Assembly: GCF_010729105.1 (NCBI RefSeq)
Contig: NZ_AP022573.1
Coordinates: forward strand, 3,348,001-3,412,000
DNA from: Mycobacterium saskatchewanense
GTDB lineage: Bacteria; Actinomycetota; Actinomycetes; Mycobacteriales; Mycobacteriaceae
Direction: 5' to 3'
Length of the DNA stretch: 64,000 bases
In this document: positions 34,416 through 43,873 of the stretch, one piece after another
Position numbering within the stretch: position 1 is the stretch's first letter
Layout: every line of letters begins with the position of its first letter
Position numbers and translations under genes: made by a program
Notes under the pieces: generated by a model
The model's database searches: none
What the model saw: only the letters and a program-made list of their open reading frames with translations
Told to the model about the DNA's origin: nothing

Positions 34416-35384
34416 ATGCGTGCCATCGTCGCCGAATCCTCCGACCGACTTCTCTGGCAGGAAGTGCCCGACGCGACCGCCGGAGCCGGTGAGGTACTGA
34501 TCAAAGTCACCGCCGCCGGGGTGAACCGCGCCGACCTGCTGCAGGCCGCGGGCAAGTATCCGCCGCCGCCGGGCGCCAGCGACATCATCGGAATGGAGGT
34601 GTCCGGTGTCGTCGCCGACATCGGACCGGGTGTCGACGATTGGTCTGCCGGACAAGAGGTTTGCGCGCTGCTCGCCGGCGGTGGATACGCCGAGTACGTC
34701 GCCGTTCCCGCGGGTCAGGTGATGCCGGTCCCCGACGGGGTCGACCTCGTCGACGCCGCCGGCCTGCCCGAGGTGGCGTGCACGGTCTGGTCGAACCTGG
34801 TGCTGACCGCCCATCTCGACAAGGGTCAACTGCTCTTACTGCACGGCGGGGCGAGCGGAATCGGGAGTCACGCGATCCAGGTGGCGCGCGCGCTGGGCGC
34901 CCGCGTGGCCGTCACCGCGGGATCGGCGGAGAAGCTCGAGTTCTGCCGGGAGCTCGGTGCGGAGATCACCATCAACTATCGCGAGGAAGACTTCGTCGAG
35001 CGGCTGCGCGCGGAGGGCGGCGCCGACGTGATCCTCGACATCATGGGCGCGGCCTACCTGGACCGCAATATCGACGCCCTGGCCGCCGACGGGCAGCTCG
35101 TGATCATCGGCATGCAGGGCGGCATCAAGGGCGAGCTCAACATCGGCAAGCTTCTCGGCAAGCGGGCCCACATCATCGGCACCACGCTGCGCGCCCGGCC
35201 GATGACCGGGCCGAACAGCAAGACCGAGATCGTGCAGGCGGTCGTTGCGTCGGTGTGGCCGATGATCGCCGAGGGGCGGGTGCGCCCGATCATCGGCGCG
35301 CGCCTGCCGATCCAACAGGCGGGAGAAGCGCACGAGCGGCTCACGTCGAGCAAGGTGACCGGAAAGATCGTGCTCACGGTCTAG
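34416..35384 (+). CDS. NAD(P)H quinone oxidoreductase (Rv3777-like)
   Basis: A 322-residue zinc-free MDR enzyme of the PIG3/quinone reductase type. Features are VNRADLLQAAGKYPPPPGASD (substrate loop shared with human PIG3), nucleotide motif GGASGIGSHAIQVA (about 145-158), and a conserved NIDALAADGQLVIIG. It likely reduces quinones or enones with NADPH. The ATG at 34416 fits the leaderless -10. Confidence 0.9.
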   Translation: MRAIVAESSDRLLWQEVPDATAGAGEVLIKVTAAGVNRADLLQAAGKYPPPPGASDIIGMEVSGVVADIGPGVDDWSAGQEVCALLAGGGYAEYVAVPAGQVMPVPDGVDLVDAAGLPEVACTVWSNLVLTAHLDKGQLLLLHGGASGIGSHAIQVARALGARVAVTAGSAEKLEFCRELGAEITINYREEDFVERLRAEGGADVILDIMGAAYLDRNIDALAADGQLVIIGMQGGIKGELNIGKLLGKRAHIIGTTLRARPMTGPNSKTEIVQAVVASVWPMIAEGRVRPIIGARLPIQQAGEAHERLTSSKVTGKIVLTV

Positions 35385-35393
35385 CTTTCGCTC

Positions 35394-35453
35394 GCGACCG
35401 TAACGAGGTTGCGATTTCCGGCCCCGATTTTCGCCGTGGGGTTACGCTCGCGG
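35394..35453. terminator. Inverted repeat between convergent genes
   Basis: CGCGACCGTAAC (35394-35405) and GTTACGCTCGCG (35442-35453) pair with one mismatch. The loop holds a second GC-rich region. It lies between the quinone oxidoreductase and the class V aminotransferase stops. Confidence 0.55.
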
Positions 35454-35488
35454 ATCCGAGAGCGGATCCCGAGCCGGCGGATCGGCGC

Positions 35489-36685
35489 TCAGCCCAGCGA
35501 GGCGAGCGCGCGGACCAACTGGTCGACCTCGGCCATCGTCGAGTAGTGCGCCAGTCCGACGGTGACCGCGCCGCCGATGTCGTTGACGCCCAGCACCTCG
35601 AGCGCCCGCGACCCCTTATTGGAGACGGCCAGGATCCCGTTGTCCGCCAGGCGCTGCACCACCCGCTCGGCGGGCACCTCGTGCAGGGCAAAGCTGACCA
35701 CCGGTATCCGCACCTCCGGGCGGCCGATCACCATCACCAGCGGCAGGGACCGCAGCGACGCCATCAGGTAGTCGAAGATCCGGTTCAGGTAGACGGAAGC
35801 GGACTGCATCGACACCGACAGGCGTTCGCGCCGGCTGCCGCGGGCGGACTCGTCGAGCGCGGCAAGGTACTCGATGCTGGCGACCACGCCCCCGAGCAGA
35901 CCGTACTGGTGAGCGCCGAGCTCGAGCCGCGCCGGACCGGTGGCGTGGGGATCGGTCGAGATCGAGCTGAACGAGTTGAGCAGGCCCGGATCGCGGAACA
36001 CGATCGCGCCGATGGGCGGGCCACCCCAGGCCTGGGCGTTCACCGCCACCACGTCGGCGTCGGTCTCCTTGACGTCGAGCAGGCGGTACGGCGCGGCGGC
36101 GGAATGGTCCACCACCACGAGACCCCCGACGTCGTGCACGAGCTTGGTCATCGCGCGCAGATCGGTGACTGTACCCAGCGTCGCGGAGGCAGAACCCACG
36201 GCGACCAACCTGGTCGACTTGCCGATCAGGCCCTCCCACTGCCACGTCGGCAGCTCGCCCGTCTCGATGTCGATCTCGGCCCACTTCACCTTGGCGCCGT
36301 AGCGGTGCGCGGCCCGCAGCCATGGGGCGATGTTCGCCTCGTCGTCCAGCCGGCTGACCACCACCTCGTAGCCCAGCCCCGCCCGCGAGGACGACGCCTC
36401 GGCCAGCGACGCCAACAGGATCGACCGATCGGCCCCCAGCACCACACCCGCCGGTTCGGCGTTGAAAAGGTCGGCCACCGCGGCACGCGCCGCATCCAGG
36501 ACGGCGGCGCTGCGCTGCGCCGACGGGTGCGCGCCCACGGTGCTGGGGCCGGACCGGCGGAAGGCCGTCGACACGGTGGTCGCGACCGAATCGGGGATGA
36601 GCATCCCCGCCGGCGCATCGAAGTGGACCCACCCGTCACCCAGCGACGGATGCAGTCCACGCACCCGGGCGACGTCGTAAGCCAT
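35489..36685 (-). CDS. Class V aminotransferase/cysteine desulfurase homologue lacking the PLP lysine (Rv3778c-like)
   Basis: A 398-residue fold-type I protein like SufS/Isc[10 protein letters not shown] near residue 53, [12 protein letters not shown] carrying the usual Asp and His. At the place where the family has S-x-H-K holding PLP, the sequence is [13 protein letters not shown], with no lysine. So ordinary cysteine desulfurase chemistry is doubtful. ATG 36685 is preceded by TAAGGT at leaderless spacing. Confidence 0.82.
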   Translation of the reverse strand: MAYDVARVRGLHPSLGDGWVHFDAPAGMLIPDSVATTVSTAFRRSGPSTVGAHPSAQRSAAVLDAARAAVADLFNAEPAGVVLGADRSILLASLAEASSSRAGLGYEVVVSRLDDEANIAPWLRAAHRYGAKVKWAEIDIETGELPTWQWEGLIGKSTRLVAVGSASATLGTVTDLRAMTKLVHDVGGLVVVDHSAAAPYRLLDVKETDADVVAVNAQAWGGPPIGAIVFRDPGLLNSFSSISTDPHATGPARLELGAHQYGLLGGVVASIEYLAALDESARGSRRERLSVSMQSASVYLNRIFDYLMASLRSLPLVMVIGRPEVRIPVVSFALHEVPAERVVQRLADNGILAVSNKGSRALEVLGVNDIGGAVTVGLAHYSTMAEVDQLVRALASLG

Positions 36686-36692
36686 GCCAGCC

Positions 36693-36698
36693 ACCTTA
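36693..36698 (-). promoter_or_regulatory. -10 element of leaderless aminotransferase-like gene
   Basis: TAAGGT on the minus strand, 7 bases before the ATG at 36685. Confidence 0.45.
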
Positions 36699-36804
36699 GA
36701 GCTTCCGCATTTTGCGCGAAATTGCGACGGGTAGCGGGTGCCACCGACGTTCCGGCCAGACGCGGCCTCCCGAGCCAGGACACCCGGCCAGCCATACTAG
36801 TCGA

Positions 36805-38775
36805 GTGGGCCTCTGGTTCGGAACGCTGATCGCATTGTTTCTGCTCATCGCTCCGGGGACGATCGTCGCGCGAATCAGTCAGCTGACCTGGCCCGTCGCC
36901 GTTGCCGTGGGCCCCGCGCTGACCTACGGCGTGGTGGCGCTGGCGATCATTCCCTACGGTGCGCTGGGAATTCCCTGGAACGGTTGGACCGCGCTCGCCG
37001 CGCTCGCCGTCGTGGGCGTCGCGATGACGGGTTTGCAGCTGGTGTTGGCGCGCTACCGCGACACCGAGGCGGAAGCCCGCGGGGTCGGCCGCTGGCCGGC
37101 GATCGCGGTGGCCACCGGCGTGCTGCTGGGCGCCGCACTCATCATGTGGGCCGGCTACCGCGGACTCACCCACTGGCAGACCGTGCCCAGCACCTGGGAC
37201 GCCGTGTGGCACGCCAACGAGGTCCGCTACATCCTCGACACCGGCCAGGCGTCGTCCACCCACATGGGCGAGCTGCGCAACGTCGAGACCCACCAACCGC
37301 TGTACTACCCCTCGGTGTTCCACGCCGTCACCGCGGTCTACTGCCAGCTCACCGGGGCGGCGCCCACCACCGGCTACACCCTCACTTCGCTGGCCGCATC
37401 GGTCTGGCTGTTCCCCTCCAGCGCGGCCGCGCTCACCTGGTTTCTGGTGCGGCAGACCAGCACCCAGTGGCGTACGGCGGGCGTGTCGGCCACCGCCGCG
37501 GCCCTGTCGGCGTCGTTCACCTCGGTGCCCTACGTGGAGTTCGGCGTCGCGGCGATGCCCAACCTGGCCGCGTACGGCGTCGCGATCCCCACGTTCGTCC
37601 TGATCGCGTCGACGCTGCGCCACCGCGACCGCATCCCGGCGGCCGTGCTGGCGCTGGTCGGCGTCCTGTCGGTGCACCTGACCGGCGGGTTCATCGTCAT
37701 CCTGTTCCTGCTGGCATGGTGGCTGCTCGACGCGCTCCTGCATCCGGTACGGGGCCGCGTCCCCGACGCGCTGACCCTGGCGGCCGTCGCGGTCCCGACG
37801 GGTCTGATCCTGGCGCCGCAGTTCCTGGGCGTGCTGCGGCAGGCCGACATCATCGCCGGGCACGCGTTCCCCAGCTTCAAGAGCGCGAAGCAGGGGGTGA
37901 TCGACACACTGCTGCTGCACACCCGCCACCTCAACGACTTCCCCATCCAGTACGGCCTGGTGGTGTTGTCCTACGCCGGCATGGCGCTGCTGCTGTACAA
38001 GAGGATCTGGTGGCCGGTGGCGGTCTGGCTGCTGCTGACCGTGGCCACCATTTACTCCGCGGCGCCGTTCCGCAACCCGGCCGGCCGCGCGATCGAGAAG
38101 TTCAGCCAGTTCTTCTACAACGACCCGCGGCGGCTGACGGCGGTGGTGACGATGTTGCTGACGCCGATGGCGGCGATCGCGTTGTTCACCGCGACTGTGC
38201 TGCTGGTGGCCGCGGCGCGCCGGTTCAGCGACCGGCGCAAGCCGTTGCCGGCGCCGGTGTGGACCGCGGCCACGGCCGTCGCGCTGGTGGTGACCACCGT
38301 GCTCACCGCGCGGCACTACCTCTACCGGCACATCGTGCTGTTCGGCGACAAGTACGACCAGGTCATGATCGACCAGCGCGACCTCATGGCCATGGCCTAC
38401 CTGGCCAAACTGCCGGGTGCGCGCGACACGGTGATCGGCGACTCCAATGTCGACGGCACCGCCTGGATGTACGCGGTGGCCGACCTGCATCCGCTGTGGA
38501 CCCATTACGACTTCCCGCAGCAGACCGGGCCGGGCTACTACCGCTATATCTTCTGGACATCGGCGCGCAAGGGCGATTCGGACCCTAAAGTCGTGGAGGC
38601 GATCAAAGCCCTCAATATCCGGTACATCCTCACCAGCTCGCCGAACGTCCGAGGGTTCGCCACACCCGACGGACTAATGTCACTGGATAAATCGAAGTCG
38701 TGGGCACTGATCTACGACAACGGTGGGGCCCGGATCTACGAATGGCACTCGGACGTGCCGGCGACCCACCCCTAG
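36805..38775 (+). CDS. Polytopic membrane glycosyltransferase-like protein (Rv3779-like)
   Basis: A 656-residue protein with about 10-13 hydrophobic spans and a soluble C-terminal part ending in a periplasmic-type domain. An acidic-aromatic pair early in the first exterior loop (STWDAVWHANEVRYI) fits a GT-C-type enzyme. The orthologue Rv3779 has been linked, as I recall, to polyprenyl-phosphate-mannose metabolism. The GTG is chosen because it opens the first helix (GLWFGTLIALF). Confidence 0.8.
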   Translation: MGLWFGTLIALFLLIAPGTIVARISQLTWPVAVAVGPALTYGVVALAIIPYGALGIPWNGWTALAALAVVGVAMTGLQLVLARYRDTEAEARGVGRWPAIAVATGVLLGAALIMWAGYRGLTHWQTVPSTWDAVWHANEVRYILDTGQASSTHMGELRNVETHQPLYYPSVFHAVTAVYCQLTGAAPTTGYTLTSLAASVWLFPSSAAALTWFLVRQTSTQWRTAGVSATAAALSASFTSVPYVEFGVAAMPNLAAYGVAIPTFVLIASTLRHRDRIPAAVLALVGVLSVHLTGGFIVILFLLAWWLLDALLHPVRGRVPDALTLAAVAVPTGLILAPQFLGVLRQADIIAGHAFPSFKSAKQGVIDTLLLHTRHLNDFPIQYGLVVLSYAGMALLLYKRIWWPVAVWLLLTVATIYSAAPFRNPAGRAIEKFSQFFYNDPRRLTAVVTMLLTPMAAIALFTATVLLVAAARRFSDRRKPLPAPVWTAATAVALVVTTVLTARHYLYRHIVLFGDKYDQVMIDQRDLMAMAYLAKLPGARDTVIGDSNVDGTAWMYAVADLHPLWTHYDFPQQTGPGYYRYIFWTSARKGDSDPKVVEAIKALNIRYILTSSPNVRGFATPDGLMSLDKSKSWALIYDNGGARIYEWHSDVPATHP

Positions 38776-38798
38776 GACCGCAACAGGATGGTGATGAA

Positions 38799-39320
38799 GT
38801 GAGCATCAGCGATCAAGCTGACGGCGACGATGGCGTCGAGATCATCGGTGGCATCGATCCACGGGTCATGACGGCGGCCGACGACGACTCCGACGAACGC
38901 TCGCTGACCGATCTGGTGGAACAGCCGGCGAAGGTCATGCGGATCGGCACCATGATCAAGCAACTGCTCGAGGAGGTGCGCGCCGCACCGCTCGACGAGG
39001 CCAGCCGCAACCGGCTGCGCGAGATCCACGCGACCAGCATCCGTGAGCTGGAGGAAGGCCTGGCGCCGGAACTGCGTGAGGAACTCGAACGGCTGACCCT
39101 GCCGTTCGACGAGGGCTCCGCGCCGTCGGACGCCGAGCTGCGCATCGCCCAGGCCCAGCTGGTCGGGTGGTTGGAAGGCCTGTTCCACGGCATCCAAACC
39201 GCGCTGTTCGCGCAGCAGATGGCCGCGCGCGCCCAGCTGGAGCAGATGCGCCAGGGCGCGCTCCCGCCCGGAATCGGCAAGCCGGGCCAGGGCGCCCACG
39301 GTCACGGGCAGTACCTGTAA
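38799..39320 (+). CDS. bpa: Bacterial proteasome activator Bpa (PafE)
   Basis: A 173-residue protein forming an ATP-independent dodecameric ring that opens the 20S proteasome gate. The helical core (SLTDLVEQPAKVMRIG, then QLLEEVRAAPLDEASRNRL) is nearly the same as in M. tuberculosis Rv3780. The C-terminus ends GQYL, the HbYX-like docking motif. An acidic, disordered N-terminus (DGDDGVEIIGG) precedes it. The GTG at 38799 is the only in-frame start nearby. Confidence 0.94.
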   Translation: MSISDQADGDDGVEIIGGIDPRVMTAADDDSDERSLTDLVEQPAKVMRIGTMIKQLLEEVRAAPLDEASRNRLREIHATSIRELEEGLAPELREELERLTLPFDEGSAPSDAELRIAQAQLVGWLEGLFHGIQTALFAQQMAARAQLEQMRQGALPPGIGKPGQGAHGHGQYL

Positions 39321-39340
39321 GCAGACGTGAGTAGTTGACG

Positions 39341-40180
39341 GTGTCGGGTCCCCATATCGAGACGCGCGACGCTTGGGTCGAATTTCCCATCTTCGACGCC
39401 AAGTCCCGCTCGCTGAAGAAGGCGTTTTTGGGCAAGGCGGGCGGCACGATCGGTCGCAACAGCTCCAACGTGGTCGTCGTCGAGGCGTTGCGTGACATCA
39501 CCATGAAGCTGGAGCTCGGCGACCGGGTTGGCCTCGTCGGTCATAACGGCGCCGGTAAATCCACTCTGCTGCGCCTACTTTCGGGCATCTACGAGCCCAC
39601 CCGGGGTTGGGCGAAGGTGACCGGCCGGGTCGCGCCCGTCTTCGACCTTGGAGTCGGCATGGACCCCGAGATCTCCGGCTACGAGAACATCATCATCCGC
39701 GGCCTGTTCCTGGGGCAGACCCGCAAGCAGATGCTCGCCAAGGTCGACGAGATCGCCGAGTTCACCGAACTGGGTGACTACCTCTCGATGCCGCTGCGCA
39801 CCTACAGCACGGGCATGCGGGTGCGGCTGGCGATGGGCGTGGTCACCAGCATCGATCCCGAGATCCTGCTGCTCGACGAGGGCATCGGCGCGGTGGACGC
39901 CGACTTCCTGAAGAAGGCGCAGTCCCGGCTGCAGGGCCTGGTGGAGCGATCCGGGATCCTTGTCTTCGCCAGCCACTCCAACGAATTCCTGGCCCGCCTG
40001 TGCCGCACCGCGATGTGGATCGATCACGGGGTCATCCGCATGTCCGGCGGCATCGAAGAGGTCGTGCGCGCGTACGAGGGTGACGACGCGGCCCGCCACG
40101 TGCACGAGGTGCTGGCCGAGACCCGCTCCTCGGTGGACGCCGAACGGCCCATGGCGCAGAGCGCATCCGGGGATGAGTGA
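39341..40180 (+). CDS. wzt: Galactan exporter ATPase Wzt (RfbE)
   Basis: A 279-residue ABC ATPase that, with Wzm (41096), moves the lipid-linked galactan precursor across the membrane. Features are Walker A GHNGAGKST, a YSTGMRVRL signature, Walker B EILLLDEGIGAVD and an H-loop ASHS. No long carbohydrate-binding C-terminal domain as in Wzt of some O-antigens. A TTG two codons upstream is a possible alternative. Overlaps glfT1 by 8 bp. Equivalent to Rv3781. Confidence 0.93.
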   Translation: MSGPHIETRDAWVEFPIFDAKSRSLKKAFLGKAGGTIGRNSSNVVVVEALRDITMKLELGDRVGLVGHNGAGKSTLLRLLSGIYEPTRGWAKVTGRVAPVFDLGVGMDPEISGYENIIIRGLFLGQTRKQMLAKVDEIAEFTELGDYLSMPLRTYSTGMRVRLAMGVVTSIDPEILLLDEGIGAVDADFLKKAQSRLQGLVERSGILVFASHSNEFLARLCRTAMWIDHGVIRMSGGIEEVVRAYEGDDAARHVHEVLAETRSSVDAERPMAQSASGDE

Positions 40181-41099
40181 CACCGTCTGCGCCGTCGTCG
40201 TCACCCATCGACGCCCCGACGAGCTGGCCAAGTCCCTGGATGTGCTGAGCACGCAGACCCGCCTGCCCGATCACCTGATCGTCGTGGATAACGATGGCTC
40301 GGCGTCGGGTGACGACCGAGTCCGGGACCTCGTTGCCGGCCAACCGATTCCGACGACCTACCTGGCCTCGCGGCGAAATCTCGGCGGCGCAGGCGGTTTC
40401 GCGCTCGGCATGCTGCACGCCCTGGCGCTGGGCGCCGACTGGGTGTGGCTGGCCGACGACGACGGGCGCCCCCAGGATTCCAATGTGCTGGCGACGTTGC
40501 TGGCCTGCGCCGAGAAGTACGGCCTGGCCGAGGTGTCACCGATGGTATGCAACATGGACGACCCCGAGCGGCTGGCATTCCCGTTGCGCCGCGGCCTGGT
40601 ATGGCGCAGGCGCGCAAGCGAATTGCGCACCGAGGAGGGGCAGGAACTGCTGCGCGGTATCGCGTCGCTGTTCAACGGCGCGCTGTTCCGGGCATCGACG
40701 CTGGAAGCGATCGGCGTCCCGGACCTGCGGCTGTTCATTCGCGGCGACGAGGTCGAGATGCACCGCCGGCTGGTGCGCTCCGGCCTGCCGTTCGGCACCT
40801 GCCTGGACACCGCCTACCTGCACCCATGCGGATCCGACGAGTTCCGGCCCATCCTGGGCGGCCGGATGCACACGCAGTATCCCGACGACGCGTTCAAGCG
40901 GTTCTTCACCTACCGCAACCGCGGCTACCTGCTGGCGCAACCCGGGCTGCGCAAGCTGGTGGCCCAGGAATGGCTGCGGTTCGGCTGGTTCTTCCTGGTG
41001 ACCCGGCGCGACCCCAAGGGCCTGCGGGAGTGGATCCGGTTGCGGCGCTTGGGGCGTCGCGAGCACTTCGACAGGCCCGGGGCGGGAGGAGCACCATGA
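40173..41099 (+). CDS. glfT1: Galactofuranosyltransferase GlfT1
   Basis: A 308-residue GT2 enzyme that adds the first two galactofuranose units to the decaprenyl-PP-GlcNAc-Rha linker. The GT-A core has VVVTHRRP at the N-terminus, the metal-binding DDD of WLADDDGRP, and a later RGDEVEMHRR with the probable catalytic base. It lies between wzt and wzm, overlapping both, so the three are one translational unit. Equivalent to Rv3782. Confidence 0.93.
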   Translation: MSDTVCAVVVTHRRPDELAKSLDVLSTQTRLPDHLIVVDNDGSASGDDRVRDLVAGQPIPTTYLASRRNLGGAGGFALGMLHALALGADWVWLADDDGRPQDSNVLATLLACAEKYGLAEVSPMVCNMDDPERLAFPLRRGLVWRRRASELRTEEGQELLRGIASLFNGALFRASTLEAIGVPDLRLFIRGDEVEMHRRLVRSGLPFGTCLDTAYLHPCGSDEFRPILGGRMHTQYPDDAFKRFFTYRNRGYLLAQPGLRKLVAQEWLRFGWFFLVTRRDPKGLREWIRLRRLGRREHFDRPGAGGAP

Positions 41100-41926
41100 C
41101 CTTCATTGACGCCGCGGCGCAGTCCAAGACGCTGGCCCGCGCGCGCGCCGACCTGGTCGACGGCTTTCGCCGGCACGAGCTGTGGCTGCACCTGGGCTGG
41201 CAGGACATCAAGCAGCGCTACCGCCGCTCGGTGCTGGGCCCGTTCTGGATCACCATCGCGACGGGCACCACGGCCGTCGCGATGGGGGGCTTGTATTCCA
41301 AGCTGTTTCACCTCGAGCTGTCCGTGCACCTGCCCTACGTCACGCTCGGCCTGATCATCTGGAACCTGATCAACGCCGCCATCCTCGAGGGCGCCGACGT
41401 GTTCGTCGCCAACGAGGGCCTGATCAAGCAGCTGCCGACCCCGCTCTCCGTGCACGTCTACCGGTTGGTGTGGCGGCAGATCATCCTGTTCGCGCACAAC
41501 ATCGTCATCTACGTGGTGATCGCGTTCATCTTCCCCAAGCCGTGGTCGTGGGCCGACCTGTCGGTGCTCCCGGCGCTGGGACTGATCGTGCTCAATTGCA
41601 TATGGGTGTCGCTGTGTTTCGGCATCCTGGCGACGCGCTACCGCGACATCGGCCCGCTGCTGTTCTCGGTGGTGCAGCTGCTGTTCTTCATGACCCCGAT
41701 CATCTGGAACGACGACACGCTGCGGCAGCAGGGCGCCGGGCGCTGGTCGAGCATCGTCGAGCTCAATCCCCTGCTGCACTACCTCGACATCGTCCGCGCC
41801 CCGTTGCTGGGCGCGCACCAGGAAATGCGGCACTGGGTGGTGGTCGTCGCGCTGACCGTCGTCGGGTGGCTGCTGGCGGCCTTCGCGATGCGGCAGTACC
41901 GCGCCCGGGTCGCGTACTGGGTATAG
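41096..41926 (+). CDS. wzm: Galactan exporter permease Wzm (RfbD)
   Basis: A 276-residue ABC-2-type permease with six membrane helices and a cytoplasmic N-terminus (RYRRSVLGPFWI is the typical ABC-2 entry motif). It pairs with Wzt to flip lipid-linked galactan. GGGAGGA precedes the ATG, which overlaps the glfT1 TGA (ATGA). A strong 17-bp stem-loop follows the stop. Equivalent to Rv3783. Confidence 0.93.
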   Translation: MTFIDAAAQSKTLARARADLVDGFRRHELWLHLGWQDIKQRYRRSVLGPFWITIATGTTAVAMGGLYSKLFHLELSVHLPYVTLGLIIWNLINAAILEGADVFVANEGLIKQLPTPLSVHVYRLVWRQIILFAHNIVIYVVIAFIFPKPWSWADLSVLPALGLIVLNCIWVSLCFGILATRYRDIGPLLFSVVQLLFFMTPIIWNDDTLRQQGAGRWSSIVELNPLLHYLDIVRAPLLGAHQEMRHWVVVVALTVVGWLLAAFAMRQYRARVAYWV

Positions 41927-41935
41927 GTCCCCGCC

Positions 41936-41990
41936 GACCGTCGAGTTGTTGCGGCGCAACGGCGCGATTTCACGCAACAACTCGACGGTC
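41936..41990. terminator. Perfect 17-bp stem-loop after wzm
   Basis: GACCGTCGAGTTGTTGC (41936-41952) is exactly complementary to 41974-41990, with a 21-base loop. It lies 9 bp after the wzm stop and at the end of the minus-strand remnant, so it can serve both strands. Confidence 0.75.
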
Positions 41991-42341
41991 AGCCGACTGC
42001 AGCGACAGCCGGCGCAGCAGCGGATGCCCCCGCAACCGCCGGCGGGAACGGAACCATGATCGCCGCCGCACTGGCGCGTAACGCCGCCCCGTAGGCCGTT
42101 CCGGCGGCGGCATTGCACGGCCGCATGTGGCCGTGATACTGCATGTCGAGCGCAGTGATCGCGGGGTGAACGCCCCCAACAGCACCGGGTTGATCTGCGC
42201 AGCGGTGTGCTCCTCGACCCGGTTCACCGCCTGCTCGGCAGTGACCATCGGCGCCAGCGCCGTCTGGTGGGCAACCGCCGCCGCCACATGTGGCACCTTT
42301 TCCAACACCGCCGCGATCAGGACTTCGTGGTGAACGTTCAA
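41989..42341 (-). pseudogene. Frameshifted Ala-rich mycobacterial protein gene
   Basis: Two frames join into one plausible protein: EVLIAAVLEKVPHVAAAVAH and AQINPVLLGAFTP in one frame, then AITALDMQYHGHMRP and AAGTAYGAALRASAAA to the stop in another. One missing G near 42165 (TTCACCCCGCGATC) explains the break. No ATG or GTG opens the first frame, only a TTG at 42341. The alanine-rich helical character recalls PE/ESX-like proteins, but no family is assigned. Confidence 0.55.
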
Positions 42342-42451
42342 CGCGGTGTGTGTAGTGGCGGCGGCCGTAGCACCCTATCCCCTGCCAACTGCTCCCATAT
42401 GTCGCCTCGCCGGGACGTGCGCATGGCCCTTCGAAGGAGGAGTATGCGAGC

Positions 42452-42676
42452 GTGAGCGATGTCTCGGCAATCGGCTGCGTCGGGACGCTGACCGTGGCGA
42501 CCCGCGGTGACCGCGGCGCGGGCGAAGTGCTGGTGACCGTGCGCGGATCCAAGGAGACCTTCCTGGCCTGGTCCGAAGAGCCGTTGCCCAGGGGCTCTTC
42601 CGTGCTCGTGGTCGACGTCCGGAGCGCCCGCGCCGTGGTCGTCGAGCCATGGCAGGACCACCTCGCCCCGCGGTGA
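42452..42676 (+). CDS. NfeD-like OB-fold protein
   Basis: A 74-residue protein with an OB-fold pattern like the NfeD C-terminal domain: GCVGTLTVATRGDRGAGEVLVTV, then LPRGSSVLVVDVRSARAVVVEP. It lacks the membrane part of full NfeD. NfeD proteins are usual gene partners of flotillins, and a flotillin gene starts 56 bp downstream. GAAGGAGGAG lies upstream of the GTG. Confidence 0.75.
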   Translation: MSDVSAIGCVGTLTVATRGDRGAGEVLVTVRGSKETFLAWSEEPLPRGSSVLVVDVRSARAVVVEPWQDHLAPR

Positions 42677-42731
42677 ATTGACGACCGAAAAGGCTTGGGA
42701 TACAACAGCGAAACCCATTAAGGAGTCGAAA

Positions 42732-43871
42732 ATGCTCGGTTACAAGGTTCCCGCCCCCGACGAGGCGATGCTCATCGCCGGCGGCCGCGCCAAGGGCAGC
42801 GCCCCGTTCCGCGTCGTGACCGGCCACGGCGCCTTCATCATGCCGTTCTTCCGCAAGGTTCGGTTCCTCACGCTCTCCATGTGCGAGGCCGAGGTCGCCG
42901 AGAAGTGCGTGACCCAGCAGGGCATCACCCTCAACGTGCGCGCGGTGATCGCCTTCAAGGTCGGCAACGACACCGAGAGCATTATCAGTGCGGCACAACG
43001 GTTTCTGTCCGAGCAGGACCAGATGTCGGTGCTGACCGGGCGGATCTTCGCCGGTCACCTGCGCTCGATCATCGGCTCGATGACCGTGGAGGAGATCATC
43101 CGGGAACGGCAGAAGCTGGCGACCGAGGTGCTCGACGGCTCCAAGGAGGAGATGGCCCGGATCGGCCTCACCGTCGACGCCCTGCAGATCCAGTCCATCG
43201 ACGACGGCGGGCTCGGCTACATCGACGCGATGTCGGCTCCCCACAACGCGGCCATCCAGCAGATGGCGCAGATCGCCCAGGCCCAGGCGAACCAGGCCGC
43301 GGCGGAAGCCGAACAGGAGTCGCAGCGCAAGCAGGCCGAATTCGCGCGTCAGACCGCGATCGTCAAGGCGCAGTACAAGGCCGAGGTGGACAAGGCCCAG
43401 GCGCTGGCAGCCCAGTCCGGCCCGCTGGCCGAGGCCCAGTCCCAGCGCGAGGTGCTCGAGATGAAGACCGAGCTGGCCGAGCGCGCCGCCGAGCTGCGCC
43501 AGCAGGAGCTGGTCGCCGAGGTGATCAAACCCGCCGAGGCGGAGGCCGAACGCGTCCGCATCATGGCCGTCGCCGACGCGGAGAAGATGAAGATCCAGGC
43601 CGAGGCCGCCGCCTCGCACAACCGGGTCGCCCTGGACAAGATGCTCATCGACCAGCTCCCCCAGATCGTCGAGAAGGCCGCGCTCGGCCTGTCGAACGCC
43701 AACCTCACCGTGCTCAACGGCGCCCAGGGGCTCAGCGAGGTGGCCACCGGGCTGGTGTCTCAGGGCAAGGCCATCTTCGACGCATTACGGGGCAGCGGCT
43801 TCGACTACTACGACGACGAGGACGCGGCGCCGGTCCACACGAATTCTGACTCCGGCCACCCGACCCGCTGA
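42732..43871 (+). CDS. Flotillin-like SPFH-domain protein
   Basis: A 379-residue membrane-associated scaffold. The SPFH/band-7 domain (about residues 10-190) includes [20 protein letters not shown] and [14 protein letters not shown] long Ala/Glu/Gln coiled coil (about 195-320) follows, typical of flotillin (FloA/FloT) oligomers, and the acidic tail ends [10 protein letters not shown]. No long transmembrane segment, so attachment may be peripheral. AAGGAG precedes the ATG. Confidence 0.88.
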   Translation: MLGYKVPAPDEAMLIAGGRAKGSAPFRVVTGHGAFIMPFFRKVRFLTLSMCEAEVAEKCVTQQGITLNVRAVIAFKVGNDTESIISAAQRFLSEQDQMSVLTGRIFAGHLRSIIGSMTVEEIIRERQKLATEVLDGSKEEMARIGLTVDALQIQSIDDGGLGYIDAMSAPHNAAIQQMAQIAQAQANQAAAEAEQESQRKQAEFARQTAIVKAQYKAEVDKAQALAAQSGPLAEAQSQREVLEMKTELAERAAELRQQELVAEVIKPAEAEAERVRIMAVADAEKMKIQAEAAASHNRVALDKMLIDQLPQIVEKAALGLSNANLTVLNGAQGLSEVATGLVSQGKAIFDALRGSGFDYYDDEDAAPVHTNSDSGHPTR

Positions 43872-43873
43872 GG

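Noticed and set aside
36286..38505. 739-codon minus-strand frame opposite the Rv3779-like gene
   Set aside because: His/Arg/Gln-rich shadow of a polytopic membrane protein gene.
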